The notes under the pieces were generated by a model that did not search any database, had not been told where the DNA came from, and saw only the letters and a list, made by a program, of their open reading frames with translations. Below, in pieces: positions 34,451 to 47,500 of a stretch of DNA of 64,000 bases. The translations under genes were made by a program, and so were the position numbers. Source of the stretch: Geosiphon pyriformis (lineage: Eukaryota > Glomeromycota > Glomeromycetes > Archaeosporales > Geosiphonaceae); contig JAAOMT010000352.1 of assembly GCA_016748015.1 (NCBI GenBank), forward strand, positions 663,457 through 727,456, in the 5' to 3' direction. How positions within the stretch are numbered: position 1 is the first letter of the stretch; each line of letters starts with the position of its first letter.

Positions 34451-34930
34451 GCTATATCAATAAACTAAAGAACAACAGAAAGCTTTTAAAACTCTTAAAA
34501 CAAAATTGACAACAGTTCCAATTTTTGCTTACCCAAACTTTAATAAATGATTCCAACTAACCACTAATGCTTCACATACAGCATTTGGTGCCATTTTATC
34601 ACAATTAGATAAAAATAACCAGAAACAAGTCATTGTTTATGCCAATAAGACACTTAAACCAACAAAACTCAAATATAGCTCAATTGAATTAGAAGCTGCT
34701 GCAATTATTTGGGCTCTTAAATATTTTCAGCAATACCTAAAGAATGGAAAAAAATTTAACATAACAACTAACAATATTGGTCTCAAATAGCTCAATAAAA
34801 AAAAATCTGAACAAAGTGCCAAACAATCTTAATAGAATAATTTTCTAACAGACTACAAATATATTGTACATCACAAATTAGGCAAATTATATACAAATAT
34901 CGATAGTCTTTTCAAAATAAGACAAAATTA
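34451..34930 (+). pseudogene. RNase H of element E
   Basis: TNASHTAFGAILSQLDKNN, YANKTLKPTK, ELEAAAIIWAL and TTNNIGLK match the F RNase H at 13.1-13.4 kb. Stops are frequent. Confidence 0.85.
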
Positions 34931-36290
34931 AAATCCATACTAACAAATCACTAATTTAACAACAATTAACAACAAAAACAATGGATTTTGAAAACTACAA
35001 CAACATCAAAAACTATTTGAAAACTCTTATTATGCCAGAAAATTGGTCTTCAAGTAAAAAAAATTGATTACAACATCAATTAAAACAATATTTCATATAC
35101 CACAACAAAATTTATTATTGAAACTATAGGAATCCAACCAACCCATTTAGACTAGTACAAGAAAACAAAAAAGAAACAATTCTTTACAACATGTATACAG
35201 ATCTCTCATCAGCATACTTAAGAAGAGATAGAACAATTCAAAGAATTCTTGAACATTATTTTTGGTCTTATATGCAAAAAGACATTTAATAATATATAAA
35301 ATTTTGTAATAGTTGTCAAAAAAAAGAAAGAATTTGTCTTACAGAACCTTTAAATTCAATCAAAGTTGAACAATTTTTTGACAGAGTTGGAATTAATTTA
35401 GTCGGACTATTACTTATTACAATCCAAGAAAATTGTTATATTGCAGTTATAGTAGATTATCTTACCAAATAGCTTAAAGCTAGAGCCATTCAAAAAACAG
35501 ATGCAAAATCAGTAACAAATCTTATTTATAAAAACATTATTTGTAAACATAGATGTCCAATTGAACTTTTATCTAATTAAAGAACACATTTTGTAAACAA
35601 CTTAATACAAAAAATTTGTGAACAATTTAATGTCAAAAAATTTTTATCACTTTATTATTCTTAAACAAATAGATTTATAGAATGGTTTAACAAAACATTA
35701 TATGAATCCTTAGTCAAAGTTTCAACCAATTTTGAACAGAAATAAGATATATTTATTTCATTAGTGTTATTAGCATACAGAACATTAAAACAAAATACTA
35801 TGAAACACACACTATTTGATCTTACTTATAGAAAGACAGCAACATTACCAATTAATTTCATAATAGAAACATATCTAATACAACCAATTAATGAAAAAAA
35901 CTTTCAAAAAACACTTCAAAGAAGAGCCTATACTCTTCTTGAACCACTGAAAAGAAAAAGACAAATAGCAGCCACTCATATTAAACACTCTTAAACTTAA
36001 CAAAAAAAAAGACATGACAACAAATTGCTACCAGTTATCAATAAATTTAAAGTTAAAAATAAAGTTCTTTTACACAAAACTAAGGCTAAAAAACAATGTA
36101 ATAGAAAATTTGAATATAAATAGGATAGACTATTTTATATTTACTAAATTTTAGACAATAGAGCATACAAATTAAAACTTGATAACAAAGTGCTAACAAA
36201 AGTTGCACATAAAAATCAATTGAAACATTATCATTCCAGAAACAACCCTGAACCATTAATTCCACAAATTGATAGATATTTTTTTTTAAT
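34931..36290 (+). pseudogene. Integrase of element E
   Basis: The zinc domain (CNSCQKKE), core (GINLVGLL with Asp to Asn, LLSN where F has LLSD, RFIEWFNKTL) and GPY/F-like module (LFYIY, a stop, then ILDNRAYKLKL) are readable. The longest open piece is 35764-35994. Confidence 0.85.
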
Positions 36291-37211
36291 TAATCTTAAA
36301 AAAATTTCCCGAAATTTAGAACCAATAATTATAATAGAACAACCAAACTTGAACACTTAATTTAATATTTTTTTACAATAATCTCTTTAATAATACACAA
36401 AAGATAAAAAAAATAGTAAATAATTACAGAAAACACCCAAACCCAAAAACAAATAAAACTCTATATTCAAAAAAATAATTTTTTTCTTTATTCATTTTCA
36501 AAATTTTATTTATTAGTTAGTCATTTTTATTATGATTATTTCTCGAAATATTCAACAAATATCCCAAAAATTAATGTTAAAAATACTTCTTGACTTATTC
36601 ATAATGATTAATAGAAGTTAAATTAATTATATTTAAAAAAAACCATGACTTTAGTAGTAAACAATTCACAGAAGTATTATTCTTATAAAAAAAAACAAGA
36701 AGTTATTCTAGAAGTTAATTACCAGAACTATTGAAACAAGCATTAAAAGAAAATCTTTTATTTATTCCTATTAATATTTTACCAAATGCCACAATCCAAC
36801 AAAAACTTTTACTATTGCTCAATAAACAAAACAATGAATATACTCTTATTTATAGATATTTTCATGTTGAAAAAACACTTTATAAATAAAAACTGGAACT
36901 TAAAGCAACAAATATTACTCCTAAAACTATACAAAAACAAATTTACAATGAATTCAAGACAGCAGCTGGACCAACAAACACTTGCTATAAACTGAGAATA
37001 GTTTTTAAACTCTATAACTTATTCAATACTTGTAAAAATGTCTTACAAAATTCAATACTTCATCCAATAAAGATTCAGTATATTGAAAAGCTCAGAAAAC
37101 TGAAATTTTAATAATCTTCAGACCAGATTACTTTACTTATCTTGGACTACTATTTTAATATTACAGATAGTATTTGGACTTTAATATAGCTCAGTTTTGA
37201 GAAGAAAGTTA
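36291..37211 (+). pseudogene. Region between integrase and 3' LTR of element E
   Basis: Very AT-rich coding-like remnant with open pieces up to 69 codons (36786-36995). Position and loose pattern match the Trp-rich C-terminal domain of B, C and D, but Trp motifs are not clear. Not assigned to a known family. Confidence 0.4.
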
Positions 37212-38155
37212 TGTTACCAGTAGAATTTTAGCTATTAATTAGCATGAAATTACCTTCATAATTTCTATTATTAATTAGTATATATTATTATTATTTCAAT
37301 TATCACTTATTAGTTAATCAAATTATCAAATATTATCATTCAATTAATAATCTGATTATATCATAAAAATTAAGATGATTAAATTACACAATATTTTGAA
37401 CCATTTAATATTCAAAAATTTGTCGAAATTAACAGAAATTGGCCAAAATAATCAATAATTTGTGGAAATAACTTGTAATTTGCCAAAATATATCTTTAAT
37501 TTACTGAAATTAGAGCAAAGAAAAAAGTGCAAGTTCAAAGACTAGTACTACAATAAATTGTATAAAAAAAGAGCTTTTCTTTTCAAAAAAATGTATCTTA
37601 CTTTAGAAATTTTAATTAGAACAAATCATCTCTTATATACTTTTATAAAATCAAATAAAATTAAAATATTCAAAAAACCAAATCCTTAATTATTATACTT
37701 GAAACTCACAAAAACCCAATTAATGTTTTGAAATTAATTAGCTACCAATTTCAATAATCTGTTAGTAATTTCAAGCCTGAATAAAAAACGATTCTTTTGA
37801 CAAAAATCTTATTTTTTTTACATTTTTTTTTATTTTTTATTATAATCATTAGAGTAGCTTATAAACAAGATTTTTGTAGAAAAGTTAACTTTTATAGCAA
37901 AATAACTACACATTTTAGTAAGCTTTCAAACAAGCAATTTCTGAGAAAAAGTTAATGTTTACTATAATATAACTACATAAAATAATTGGCACAGAATTGG
38001 TCATTCTACTTATAAACCCAATAGTTCAAATTATAGAAGATAATTTGAAGCTAAATTCAGTTATTGAAGGTTCAATTACTTCCAGAAAAATGTGAATTCA
38101 CAATCAACAGACATTAACAACATTTAAGAAAAGAGACCAAAAATTTTTAATAACA
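37212..38155 (+). repeat. 3' LTR of element E
   Basis: This 944-bp LTR runs from TGTTACCAGTAG to TTAATAACA, same family as the F LTR. TGTATAAAAAAAGAGC near 37560 is the TATA-type box. It is followed at 38156 by element D sequence with no spacer. Confidence 0.88.
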
Positions 38156-39390
38156 TCAGAAAAACAAAAAAAATTCAGATTAACCACTTAGAGTAATCAC
38201 AGAACCAGAAAAAGAAACAATACTCTACAATATGCATTCAGATCCAATAGCAGGACACTTTTATAAAAAAGCAACCATAAAAAGAACCAGAAAAAGATAT
38301 TATTGGCCATTAATGTATTCAAATATTATTCAATATATTTAAAATTGTAATGCTTGTCAAAGAAGAGGAAAAACAAGACCCAGTAAACCATTAAGACCAA
38401 TTAGAGTAGAACAATCATTTAATTAAATTGGAATTAACTTAATTGGACTATTAACAATAATTAGCAGAGACAATTATTATATAGCAGTAGCCATGAATTA
38501 TCTTACAAAATAGCCAAAAGTAAAAGCAATTCAAAAAGCAGATGCAAAATCCATAGCTGAATTCATTCATCAAGAGTTGATTTGTTAATATAGATGTTCA
38601 AAAAAATTATTATTAGACCAAGCAACTTACTTTGTAAACAAAACATTAGCAGAATTAAGTCAAAGATTTGGAATCAAAAAACTATTATTATCATTATATT
38701 ATTTACAAACAAATGGCTTAATTGAAAGATTCAATAGAATATTGTATAAAACAATAGCCAAAATTAACCAAAAAAACCAGGACAAATGAAATTTGTCTAT
38801 ACCATTAGTACTATTTGCTTATTAGACAATAAAGCAAGATACTATACAAGCAACACCATTTAAACTTGTTTATAGTAGAACAGCAACATTATCAGTTGAA
38901 ATAAAAATTAATATGTATCCAACTGAAGCAATAACAGAAGACAATTTTCAAGAAATATTGTTAAGAAAAACATATAACTTAATAGAAATTTTAGAATACA
39001 AAAGACAAAAAACAGCTGACAATATACAAAAGTCACAAGAAAAGCAAAAGGAGTGATATAATAAACAACTATTAGACAAACTAATTGAATTCAGAATTGA
39101 AGACAAAGTACTTTTATATTGTACCAAAGCAGAAAAACAATAGAATAAAAAATTTGACTCCAAATGGGATGAACTATTTTACATTGAAAAAATTCTAGGA
39201 AATAGAGCTTATAAGCTAAGATAAAACAACAAAATCTTAGCTAAAACAACACATAGAAATTAACTAAAACCATATTACAATACAGCATTATTATTTACCA
39301 GTAATATTCCACAACTAGAAGTACAATAAATATTAGTCCAACCAGATAAAATTCCACAAGACCTAAAACCAATTATAATTATCAATACAA
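38156..39390 (+). pseudogene. Integrase of element D
   Basis: CNACQRRGK, GINLIGLL (Asp to Asn), LLLDQATYFVN and LIERFNRILY are readable, followed by a GPY/F-like segment (FYIEKILGNRAYKL). The reading is broken by stops throughout. Confidence 0.85.
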
Positions 39391-40107
39391 ACACATTAAA
39401 TTAATCAACTGAAATAATATATAAAGACACAGTATACACAACAAAAGCAATAAATAAAAAGATAAAAATTACTGACAACATCTACTTACTTGCACAACAA
39501 CTATTCTAACTGATTCAACAACAAAACATAAAAATCACAATTAACCAACAAACTATTTGGTACAAAAAAAATAAAAAGAAAACTCAATACAAAGTGCATA
39601 AAAAACTGGAAAACACTATAAACAAGATAATAACAAAAGTAAAATTGACAATAGAAATACCAAAAACAGCTGTATCATATTAAGAATTGACAAAAAAAAC
39701 TTAAAATTGGTGGATACAACAATTTCTGAGAAACTTTTGTTATTATTACTTGGGACAAAACCTGAATATTCAAAACTTGTACACTGATAAAACAAAATGG
39801 TTATTCAACACAACAATACTACAACAATTGGAACAATTTGTGGAGAAAAACAATCTGTTCACACAGGCATAAGCCATATATCAACTACATACAAAATTTC
39901 AAGATTGACCAGCAATACTACTTAATTCAGTAATGAATACAGTTACTATCAACCAATTGAGTAAAATAACCAATGTTCAATTTAAAGAATTACAGATCAA
40001 TATAACCTAAGTAATTCTTGAAAAAAAAAGTCAAGAGTTAATCAGAGATGGAAAGTTAGAAGATATAAGAGATCTCAATAGAGCTCAATATTAAAAGAAA
40101 AAAATAA
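39391..40107 (+). pseudogene. C-terminal Trp-rich domain of element D
   Basis: The third copy of the unknown domain: NWWIQQF, RNFCYYYLGQNLNIQ, NLYTDKTKWLFN and PAILLNSVMNTVTIN, then DLNRAQY before a purine tract at about 40091-40107. Residue agreement with B and C across the segment is clear by eye. Confidence 0.7.
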
Positions 40108-40979
40108 TATTACTTATAAAATATAAAAATTATATATTAGTACATAAATTAGCCAATTAAAATAAACATAGTAAAAGTGGAATTCCAGGATTTTTTTCAG
40201 AAGAATTGCAGGATTCCAGAATTACAAAATTTCTATATGAGGAATTGCAGAATTTCTGGCTAGAAAATTGAAAAATTCAAAGAATCTCATATAATAAAAT
40301 TTAGGTATATATAACAGTAGTATTAGAAGCCAAAAAGACAGAATTTTTAGTTTAGAATCTTCAGTTTTAATTCTATATTTATCTTTTTATACAATAGTAT
40401 TCTATGACTTAAAGTGGAAACATCAAATATCAATAAAAATATTTATTACTTTTACAATCTATCTTTTTGTTATTAATACTTTATGTTGATAATTTCTAAT
40501 ATTCAATTATACTGAAATAATAGTTCTTAATCATGGCTATTAACAGGATACTAATTCTTATTTTTATTTTTTTTCTTTATTTTTGTTTATTTTGTTTATT
40601 TTTTTGTTGTTTGTTAATTTACTAACTAATTAAAAAAATTAAGTATTGAAAAAATTAACATTAAAAATAGCCTGGTAAAAAACCTTAAAGGAAGAGTATA
40701 AAATTAAAAAATTTATGAATAAGCTTATTAGAAGGGCATAACTGCCAAAATAAACCAGCCATTATACTGAAAAAAGAAATTTGATGGAATTGCGATTTCA
40801 GAAAACTACTAACACAACCAGTAAATTTCTGTTTATTATACAAAAAACTCAACCAAAACCTTCAGATACAAAACTTTTAAATCATGAAAACCTTCAAATA
40901 TTACCAACCATATTAGTTATTGAGTGCCAAGTTATGAGTTTGTTATTTATTTCAACCACTTAAATAATCATCTGTAATA
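40108..40979 (+). repeat. 3' LTR of element D
   Basis: This 872-bp LTR starts TATTACTTATAAAAT (the TGTTAC start mutated) and ends CTGTAATA. It carries the TTC/GAA repeat array (40181-40262) and the TATA context near 40310. Confidence 0.87.
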
Positions 40980-40980
40980 C

Positions 40981-43900
40981 CAGTTTCAAATTGAAGCACT
41001 TTTTAAAACTGGTACATCTATGGAAATCATTTTTATTGAAATCACTACTTAAGATAACAAAAGAAGATTTGTTTATAGTCTTCACAATTAAAAAGTTAAT
41101 TTTTTCAGCTTGAAATAAACACATTGTTAATGTTGTATTAGTATACAGACCCAAAATCAAAACAGAAAGTTTATTTTTGAAAAGCAACTTGACAGAAAAA
41201 AAATGACTAAAAATCTCAAAAACTTTACACACATGTTTCACTAAAGCAATATTCATAATAATTGCAACACCAAAATTCAAGTAACCAGAGTTCAAACCAA
41301 AAACAAACACATAAACACCATCAAATTTATTAACAATACATGGACAGATTTTTTCTTTAAATTTTGTTTCAGTAATAATTAAAATCAAATTGTTCATATT
41401 TTTATGTTAATAAATAATATCTTTTTGTTTTGCAGAATTGTTCATACTTCTAATATTACATGTGGCAATATTCCAAATCAAACCGCTTATTAATGAGAAA
41501 AAACATCTGAATTCAAACCTCTATTGTCTAATTTGGTTAACAAGCCCATAACTGTATTTAATAAATTGTTTAATTTTTTCTCAAATTCCTTAATAATTGC
41601 TGATTTATTAATGCTACTCTTATAACAGTTTTGTCACTAATAATTACATCTAAACTCTTACTTATTACTATATCTGCCTCTTAATTTTTTGATAAAGAGA
41701 TTACCAATGGCTGATATTTAGGATTAGACTAGAAAACTATTGGCCTGAATATGTCCAACCTCTTAGCCAGCTTACCAATTTGCTCTATAAGGTTGACAAA
41801 ACTGCATTCAAAAACAGCAAACCTACTATTTAATTTATCAGAAACCAATAAAATAGGCTTTATTTCTAAAAAAAAGCCAAAATCTAACACACTATTACAT
41901 ATAAAAAGAAAAAAAAAAGACCTACCAACAATTTTTGTCTAAAAAATACCACTAAAAGTAACTGAACAAGTAATAAAAACCAAATATTTGGCATAAATGG
42001 CTGCCAATTTGCTTTTATCTGTGTTTGACAATACTTTATAAGAAAAAGCACCAGAAAAAAAATTTTTACTTACAGAACAACCCAATAATATATGACCCAA
42101 ATTCCTATACTTGGTATATTTGACAAAATCTAGATAAGACCAATATAGATTAGTGTTTCTTAGCACTAATATGGTTCTTATAGCAGCATCTAATAATATA
42201 GCAAAGTCAAAACAAACAACTGTATACTTGGCTTAAACATATATAACTGGATAATGATTAATAATACATGTTTTTCTACTTACTAAATTAATGTAATTCC
42301 AAATATCATGTGTATTTGTTTTAACTAGTAAAGTATACAACAACACTCTATAATCATTTTTTGTATTCCATGATTTTTTATTTTTATTAGTTCTAGCTAC
42401 ATGTACTGTATCTTTTCTGATTAAGATAAATCATTTTACTACAATCAAATTAACATAATTTATTTTATTAAATTTAACCACAGCTTTTTGCCACAGTCCT
42501 ATCAATTGTATCTTAATTAACTTAATTAACCCAAATTCAGAAAATGCAGTGTTACAAGTAATTATTTGGGTTTGGAAACAAATAACAAACCCATAATTTG
42601 GTGCTCAATAGTTGATCTAATTAGTATTATTTAAAGGTTTTGGTATCTGAAGATTTTAGTTGAGTCTTTTGTATAAGGAACAGAGATTCACTAGTAGTTT
42701 TATTTATTGCTTTCTAGAATTGCAATTCCATCAAATTTTTTTCTCAGCATAATGGCCAGTAATCTTCTTGGTAAGTTATCCTCAATTCTTGAGTGTTCTA
42801 TTCTTATTTTTGAGTCTTTTACCAATTACTTTGATGTCAATAACTCTGTACATTTTAATTTTTTAATCAATTAGTAAATAATAAACAAACAAAAGAAAAT
42901 AAAATAAAATAAAAAAATAAGCCAAGGCAAGAAAGAGTTAGTATTCTATCAATAGTTATAATCAAGAGCTATTAGACCAGTATAGTTAAGTATTAATAAC
43001 TATTAACATAAGTTGTTAATAGTAGAAAGATAGATTATAATAATAATAAGTATTTTATTAATAATTAATGTTTTCACTTCAAGTTATAGAATACTATCAT
43101 ATGAAAAAATGGATAGAGAATTAGAACTGGGTGTTCTAAACTAAAGATTCTAGCTGGAGAATTCTGTTCTTTTTGCTTCTAATACTACTGTTATATATAC
43201 ATAAATTTCAGTGTATAAAATTTTTTGAATTTCTCAATTTTTTAGCCAGGAATCTTGGAATTTCTGGAATCTTGTAATTCCTTAAAAGAAATTTTGGAAT
43301 TCTGGAATCCTGCAATTTTTTATACTGGAATTTTGTAATTCTGAAATCTTGCAATTCCTCTGAGAAAAATTTTGGAATTCCACTTTTACTACATCTTATT
43401 CTAATTGGCTACTTTGTGTACTAATATATAATTTCTATATATAGTCTTAGTCAAAATACTAATTAAGATTTTTTTTAATATTACAGCCTAATCTGAATAT
43501 TAGTAGATTTTTTGAAATTGGTGTTTACTAAAATTTTTGCACTTTTAGCTTTTTTAGTAGCCTGAATTAAACTTGATTCAAAAGTAAATATTACTCTAAT
43601 AATTCCAACAAATTTTAAAGGAGTAGATGTTTTTTCAAAACTATTGATTTCTGAAAATAATTTTTTGATAACTATATATTTTTTTTATAATGTTTTACTA
43701 ACAACTTTGTTTAGTCTAATATTTAAAGCAAAGAATTTTCTAACAGAAATATTAACCAAGTTTTTTAGAAGGAGAAAAAGCATTAAAAAACATTCAACAG
43801 AATATTATTATCATTATTATTCAAGAAACTAATTTTTCTTAGTGGCTTTCTTAACATCTTTTTGGTTTTAGTCTGTGAATCTTTAAGTGTTTAATTAGAA

Positions 43901-44250
43901 TCTCCTTTGACAAAAGCACTATTTTCACTATAGTTTAAGCTAATCTTTTTAATCAAACACTCTTTTTTTATGTTAACACTATCAAATTTGGTAGTATTAC
44001 CAGTTTTTTAGCAAAAATCTTTTTATTATTGATACTATTTTTCAAAATATTATACTTTTTTTTTTCTTAAATAAAGCCAGTTTGATATTAATATCAAAGC
44101 CAGAATTCTTAAAAGTCTTTTTTATAACAGCAATATTAAGGTTTATAATGGCCTTATAATCAAGTAAAAATAGTTTAAATTTATCATATTGAATAGTAAA
44201 AAACTTTTTTTAAAAAAACTTAGTAACTTTTTTTTCAGAAATTTAAAATA
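40981..44250 (-). mobile_element. LINE fragment (ORF1 and start of endonuclease), split by a solo LTR
   Basis: On the minus strand, 44250 to 43447 matches the N-terminal and RRM region of LINE ORF1, and 42549 to 40981 the rest of ORF1 and the start of an AP-type endonuclease. The endonuclease piece (ORF 40960-41397) has VAIIMNIALVKHVCKVFEI, parallel to the full LINE at 48.6-49.0 kb. The N-terminal part resembles the LINE at 60.3 kb more closely. The copy ends where the D LTR begins. Stops and frameshifts are dense. Confidence 0.8.
42550..43446 (-). repeat. Solo LTR of the B/C/D family inside the LINE fragment
   Basis: This stretch of about 897 bp starts TGTTACAAGTAATTATTTGGG and matches the B LTR in minus orientation, including the repeat array (43246-43382). 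The far end has lost the terminal ATGAGTAACA. LINE sequence continues on both sides and no internal element sequence is attached, so it is a solo LTR. Confidence 0.82.
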
Positions 44251-44402
44251 AAGGAAAGAAAAAAGGTTGCTTAATTTTTTTTATTAAAATTATAAAATAC
44301 TTAATTAATATTTAAATTAATATATTTAATAAAGCATATATATATTTTAATTTAATAAAATTTATATAAGTTATTAATAATATGTATTATTATTAATTGA
44401 AA
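44251..44402. other. AT-rich spacer between two LINEs
   Basis: AT-rich, with no gene. It separates the N-terminal end of the LINE fragment from the 3' tail of the next LINE. Confidence 0.5.
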
Positions 44403-44567
44403 TTTTTATTTTATTTTATTTAACAAGTGAGATCCAAACACAACCTAGTGCTATACATCAAAGAAATAATCTAAATTAAGTGTAAATCATGCACTTTCTA
44501 CACGTGACCAGCCACTCGGGCCAATCAGAACAACACTATGCAGCTATATAAATCGAAACAGGATCAC
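44403..44567 (-). other. LINE 3' untranslated end with tail
   Basis: Downstream of ORF2 the minus strand carries GGCCCGAGTGGCTGGTC, later GTTTGGATCTCAC, then an AAAAT-type tail. The two motifs resemble the A and B boxes of a Leu/Ser-type tRNA gene, weakly. The tail fits target-primed reverse transcription. Confidence 0.5.
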
Positions 44568-47500
44568 TTAAACCAGAAAAAACAAACTGGATTTGTAAAA
44601 GCCAAAACAAATACCAAAACCATCAGCAATGCCAAGCAATTTGACCATACCAGCAGAAAGCACCAAAGTCAAACCAGAGACCAAGATAAAAGCCGAGCCA
44701 TCAAGTGAAATCAATCTATTCTTCTCTATGTAAGCACAATGCTTAGCACAAACTGACCAGATATCAGCTCTAAACGCAAGACTAAAAGAATGCACAAATT
44801 CAACAATCCTTAAACTGGCAACTTTGAGATCATGGAAGATGGAGACAGCCTTGTAAAACCAGCCATCAAAAACAAAATTTTTATAAAAAGCCATAAACAT
44901 TAAAGAATCAGAGACACAGGATAACAACAGCTACAATACACCTAAAGAGAAATGAGAAAGACCAGAAACTGCCTTTTAGGAGCTTATATAAGACTCCAAT
45001 AAACAATGCCGAGCAGATTCATCAACCTTGCAAGAAAACACATGATTTGACACCTTTATCTCACCACAATATAAGCACAGCACACTAAGATACAGTCTAC
45101 TATAAAGACGTTTCCAAACAGCAACCAGCAGCCAGTGGTGCAAAGCTTTCATAAAATAAGTGCATGCATCAGCTGAGAGTTTGCTGGTAAAACTGGCAGC
45201 CATATGCAAATTAGAATGCCACACCAATAACGAGTGAAACCAATCAACCTTTGAGAGCAAACAACCAGCCAAAAACTTAAAACCAAACCCAACCTCCCAG
45301 CATGCATGACAAACTGAACAATAAATATCATGGACAAAATGTCTGGAATTGCCAAAAACAATACCACCATCAGCAATCAAGAAGTATTCATCCAGGTGGA
45401 GAGAAAAATGCCAATTAGAAAGAGAAGCAGCACCAGCAATTGCATCAGTGCATTTATTACCTGAGATGCCAAAGTAACTCTTTATCTTATGTCAGCTGAT
45501 CTTCAAATTCTTATTGCAAATAGCATTGACTATATGACAACGCTTAACCCAACATTGATTATGAAAGTCAGGACATGCCAGACTCAATTTTGATTTACAA
45601 GTGTTTAAAGCAAATTGACTCTCCAAAAAAAGTAGAACAGAGCTCGATGGGGGAACACACTCTAAAGCCAGTGCAATAGCTTGCAACTCTGCCAAAGTGA
45701 ACAACATCAAACCTAATACACAAACACCCAAACCTAAACTAATGTCCTCAAAATATGTGACAGCACCAGCTTTACAGCTGGCTGTGCCCAAATTACTAAG
45801 AGACTTATCCATGTATACTGACAAGCTGCTAACACTAGCCTGTGAGAGATGATTACAAACAAACACAAAATCACTAGATTCAAGAATATTCAAAGAACCA
45901 ACACCATACAATAATGAGGGAAGAGCAGAAGAAAAGCCCACACTATTGAGAAATATAATAGAAAGCTTGAACCACTCAAGAATAGAGCCATGAGGATCCA
46001 ATCTTTTCCAATACTTGAAAGTATACCAATTAAATACAGCACCATGATGATCACAAAGTTGGTCAACAAAGGCAATACCATGTTGTCAAAGAGAAGGGAA
46101 AAACCTGAAAAACTTTAACTCACCCAGAACAGCAGACATAGAAACCCCACTGTAGAATTGGAAGGGAGTAGTCAAAGAGCTGCCCAGAGATAAGTCACAG
46201 TTAAAAAGAACATGAACCATGCCTGCCAAGAAATTATTAGAAGCACTGATATGAATACAAACAGAAGAACTCAATGGATGAACAGAATGCCAACACAAAA
46301 CTTGCAAGTCATGAGACTTATGAGAAAACAAGCAATTCACAACGCCACCAGAGTTTGCAAAACTAACAAAAGAGACAACCTTACTCTCAGACTGAACTTG
46401 AGAGAAAGACTTCAGACCATAAAAAAAAGGATGGTAAACCATATCACTGGAAAAATCAAGTGGTAAACCAGATTTAAGTTTTAAGCCCTTGTGAATAAGA
46501 GCATCTCACTTGTTGTACACTCCAATAAGAACAAAGCTAAACTGTGTTCTATAACTAATTATAGAATAGAAAACTGCTGAAACCAAATACAAGAGCTGTT
46601 TATCTGAGACAGTCTTCTGCAGAACCAGATTGGTGAAAAAATAAATGTCTGAATTCGTCTTAGCTAAACTAGGCTTTGAGAAACTTTTAGTTAAAAGAAA
46701 AATACCCAAATACTGATGAGGTTCACTCTTTTTGGCAATAGAAATTGGCAAGCCACTAATAAAAAAAATGGGTTGCTGACTCTGCTATTAATAGAAATGG
46801 CCACTGTCTTGTCATTATTTATAGAAATGTTATTTATCCAAAAAAATTCACCAACAACATCAAGAATGTGTTGAGTGGCATTTTGACTACTACCGACCCA
46901 AATTGTATCATCAACGAAAGCACTAGCAGCAAAAAAAAAAGAAAGTTCAGCCCGAGATTCAGCGTGATCATTTTTGAAAATAAAATGAGAATTCAACTTA
47001 TACTTACATATACTCTCTTGATGCTTGATTTCACATAACAGAGGGTTATAGAATATGTGCCACAGAAGGGGAGAAAAGACTTCATTCTGGTCCAGACTAT
47101 TATGTACCTGATAACCACCTGTCAAACTGAAATCTGTCATAATGCAATTGGTGCAATCCTTATGAATACTGCCAAAAAAATGAATAAACTTGCTGCACAT
47201 TTTAATTCTGACTAAACTTTTTTCAAGATGCTTTCAGCCAACCAAATCATAAGCTTTTCTTATATTTTGTAAAACCAACCAAAGCTCCCGATTTTTTTCC
47301 AAAGCATCCTCAATAACCGAACCAATCACAAAAATAGGAGACTGAGTTAATGTACTTTTCAAAACTGAAAAATTGTCCTCACAAAGAACATTAAAAGCAC
47401 TGTATACCAACAAAATTCTATCCAAGAGAATTTTATGAGCTGTTTCAATTAAAGCAATAGGTTAAATATTCATAAGAACACTCTCCTATTTATATAGTTT

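Larger units (their letters stand above)
34447..38155 (+). mobile_element. Element E, right part
   Basis: E resumes directly after the C target duplication, in the connection between RT and RNase H, and continues to its own 3' LTR. Joined in order with 19640-24403 it makes one Ty3/gypsy element of about 8.5 kb without a 5' LTR. Confidence 0.9.
38156..40979 (+). mobile_element. Element D: 5'-truncated B-type Ty3/gypsy element
   Basis: D begins in the integrase zinc domain region, at the point matching about 31680 of C, and runs through integrase and the Trp-rich domain to a full 3' LTR. Everything upstream is missing at the E LTR boundary. The 3' end lies in LINE sequence. Confidence 0.88.

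Noticed and set aside
36786-36995. A separate host gene between E integrase and its 3' LTR.
   Set aside because: Its position corresponds to the C-terminal region of related elements, and it is decayed and AT-rich.
45149-45376. Overlapping minus-strand open frames in the LINE (45149-45376, 45890-46081) in a second frame.
   Set aside because: They overlap the RNase H and C-terminal reading of ORF2, which has the recognisable motifs.
46212-46466. Plus-strand open frames across the LINE (46212-46466, 47499-47750, 47747-48109, 50868-51206).
   Set aside because: They are antisense to ORF1/ORF2 and lack any domain.
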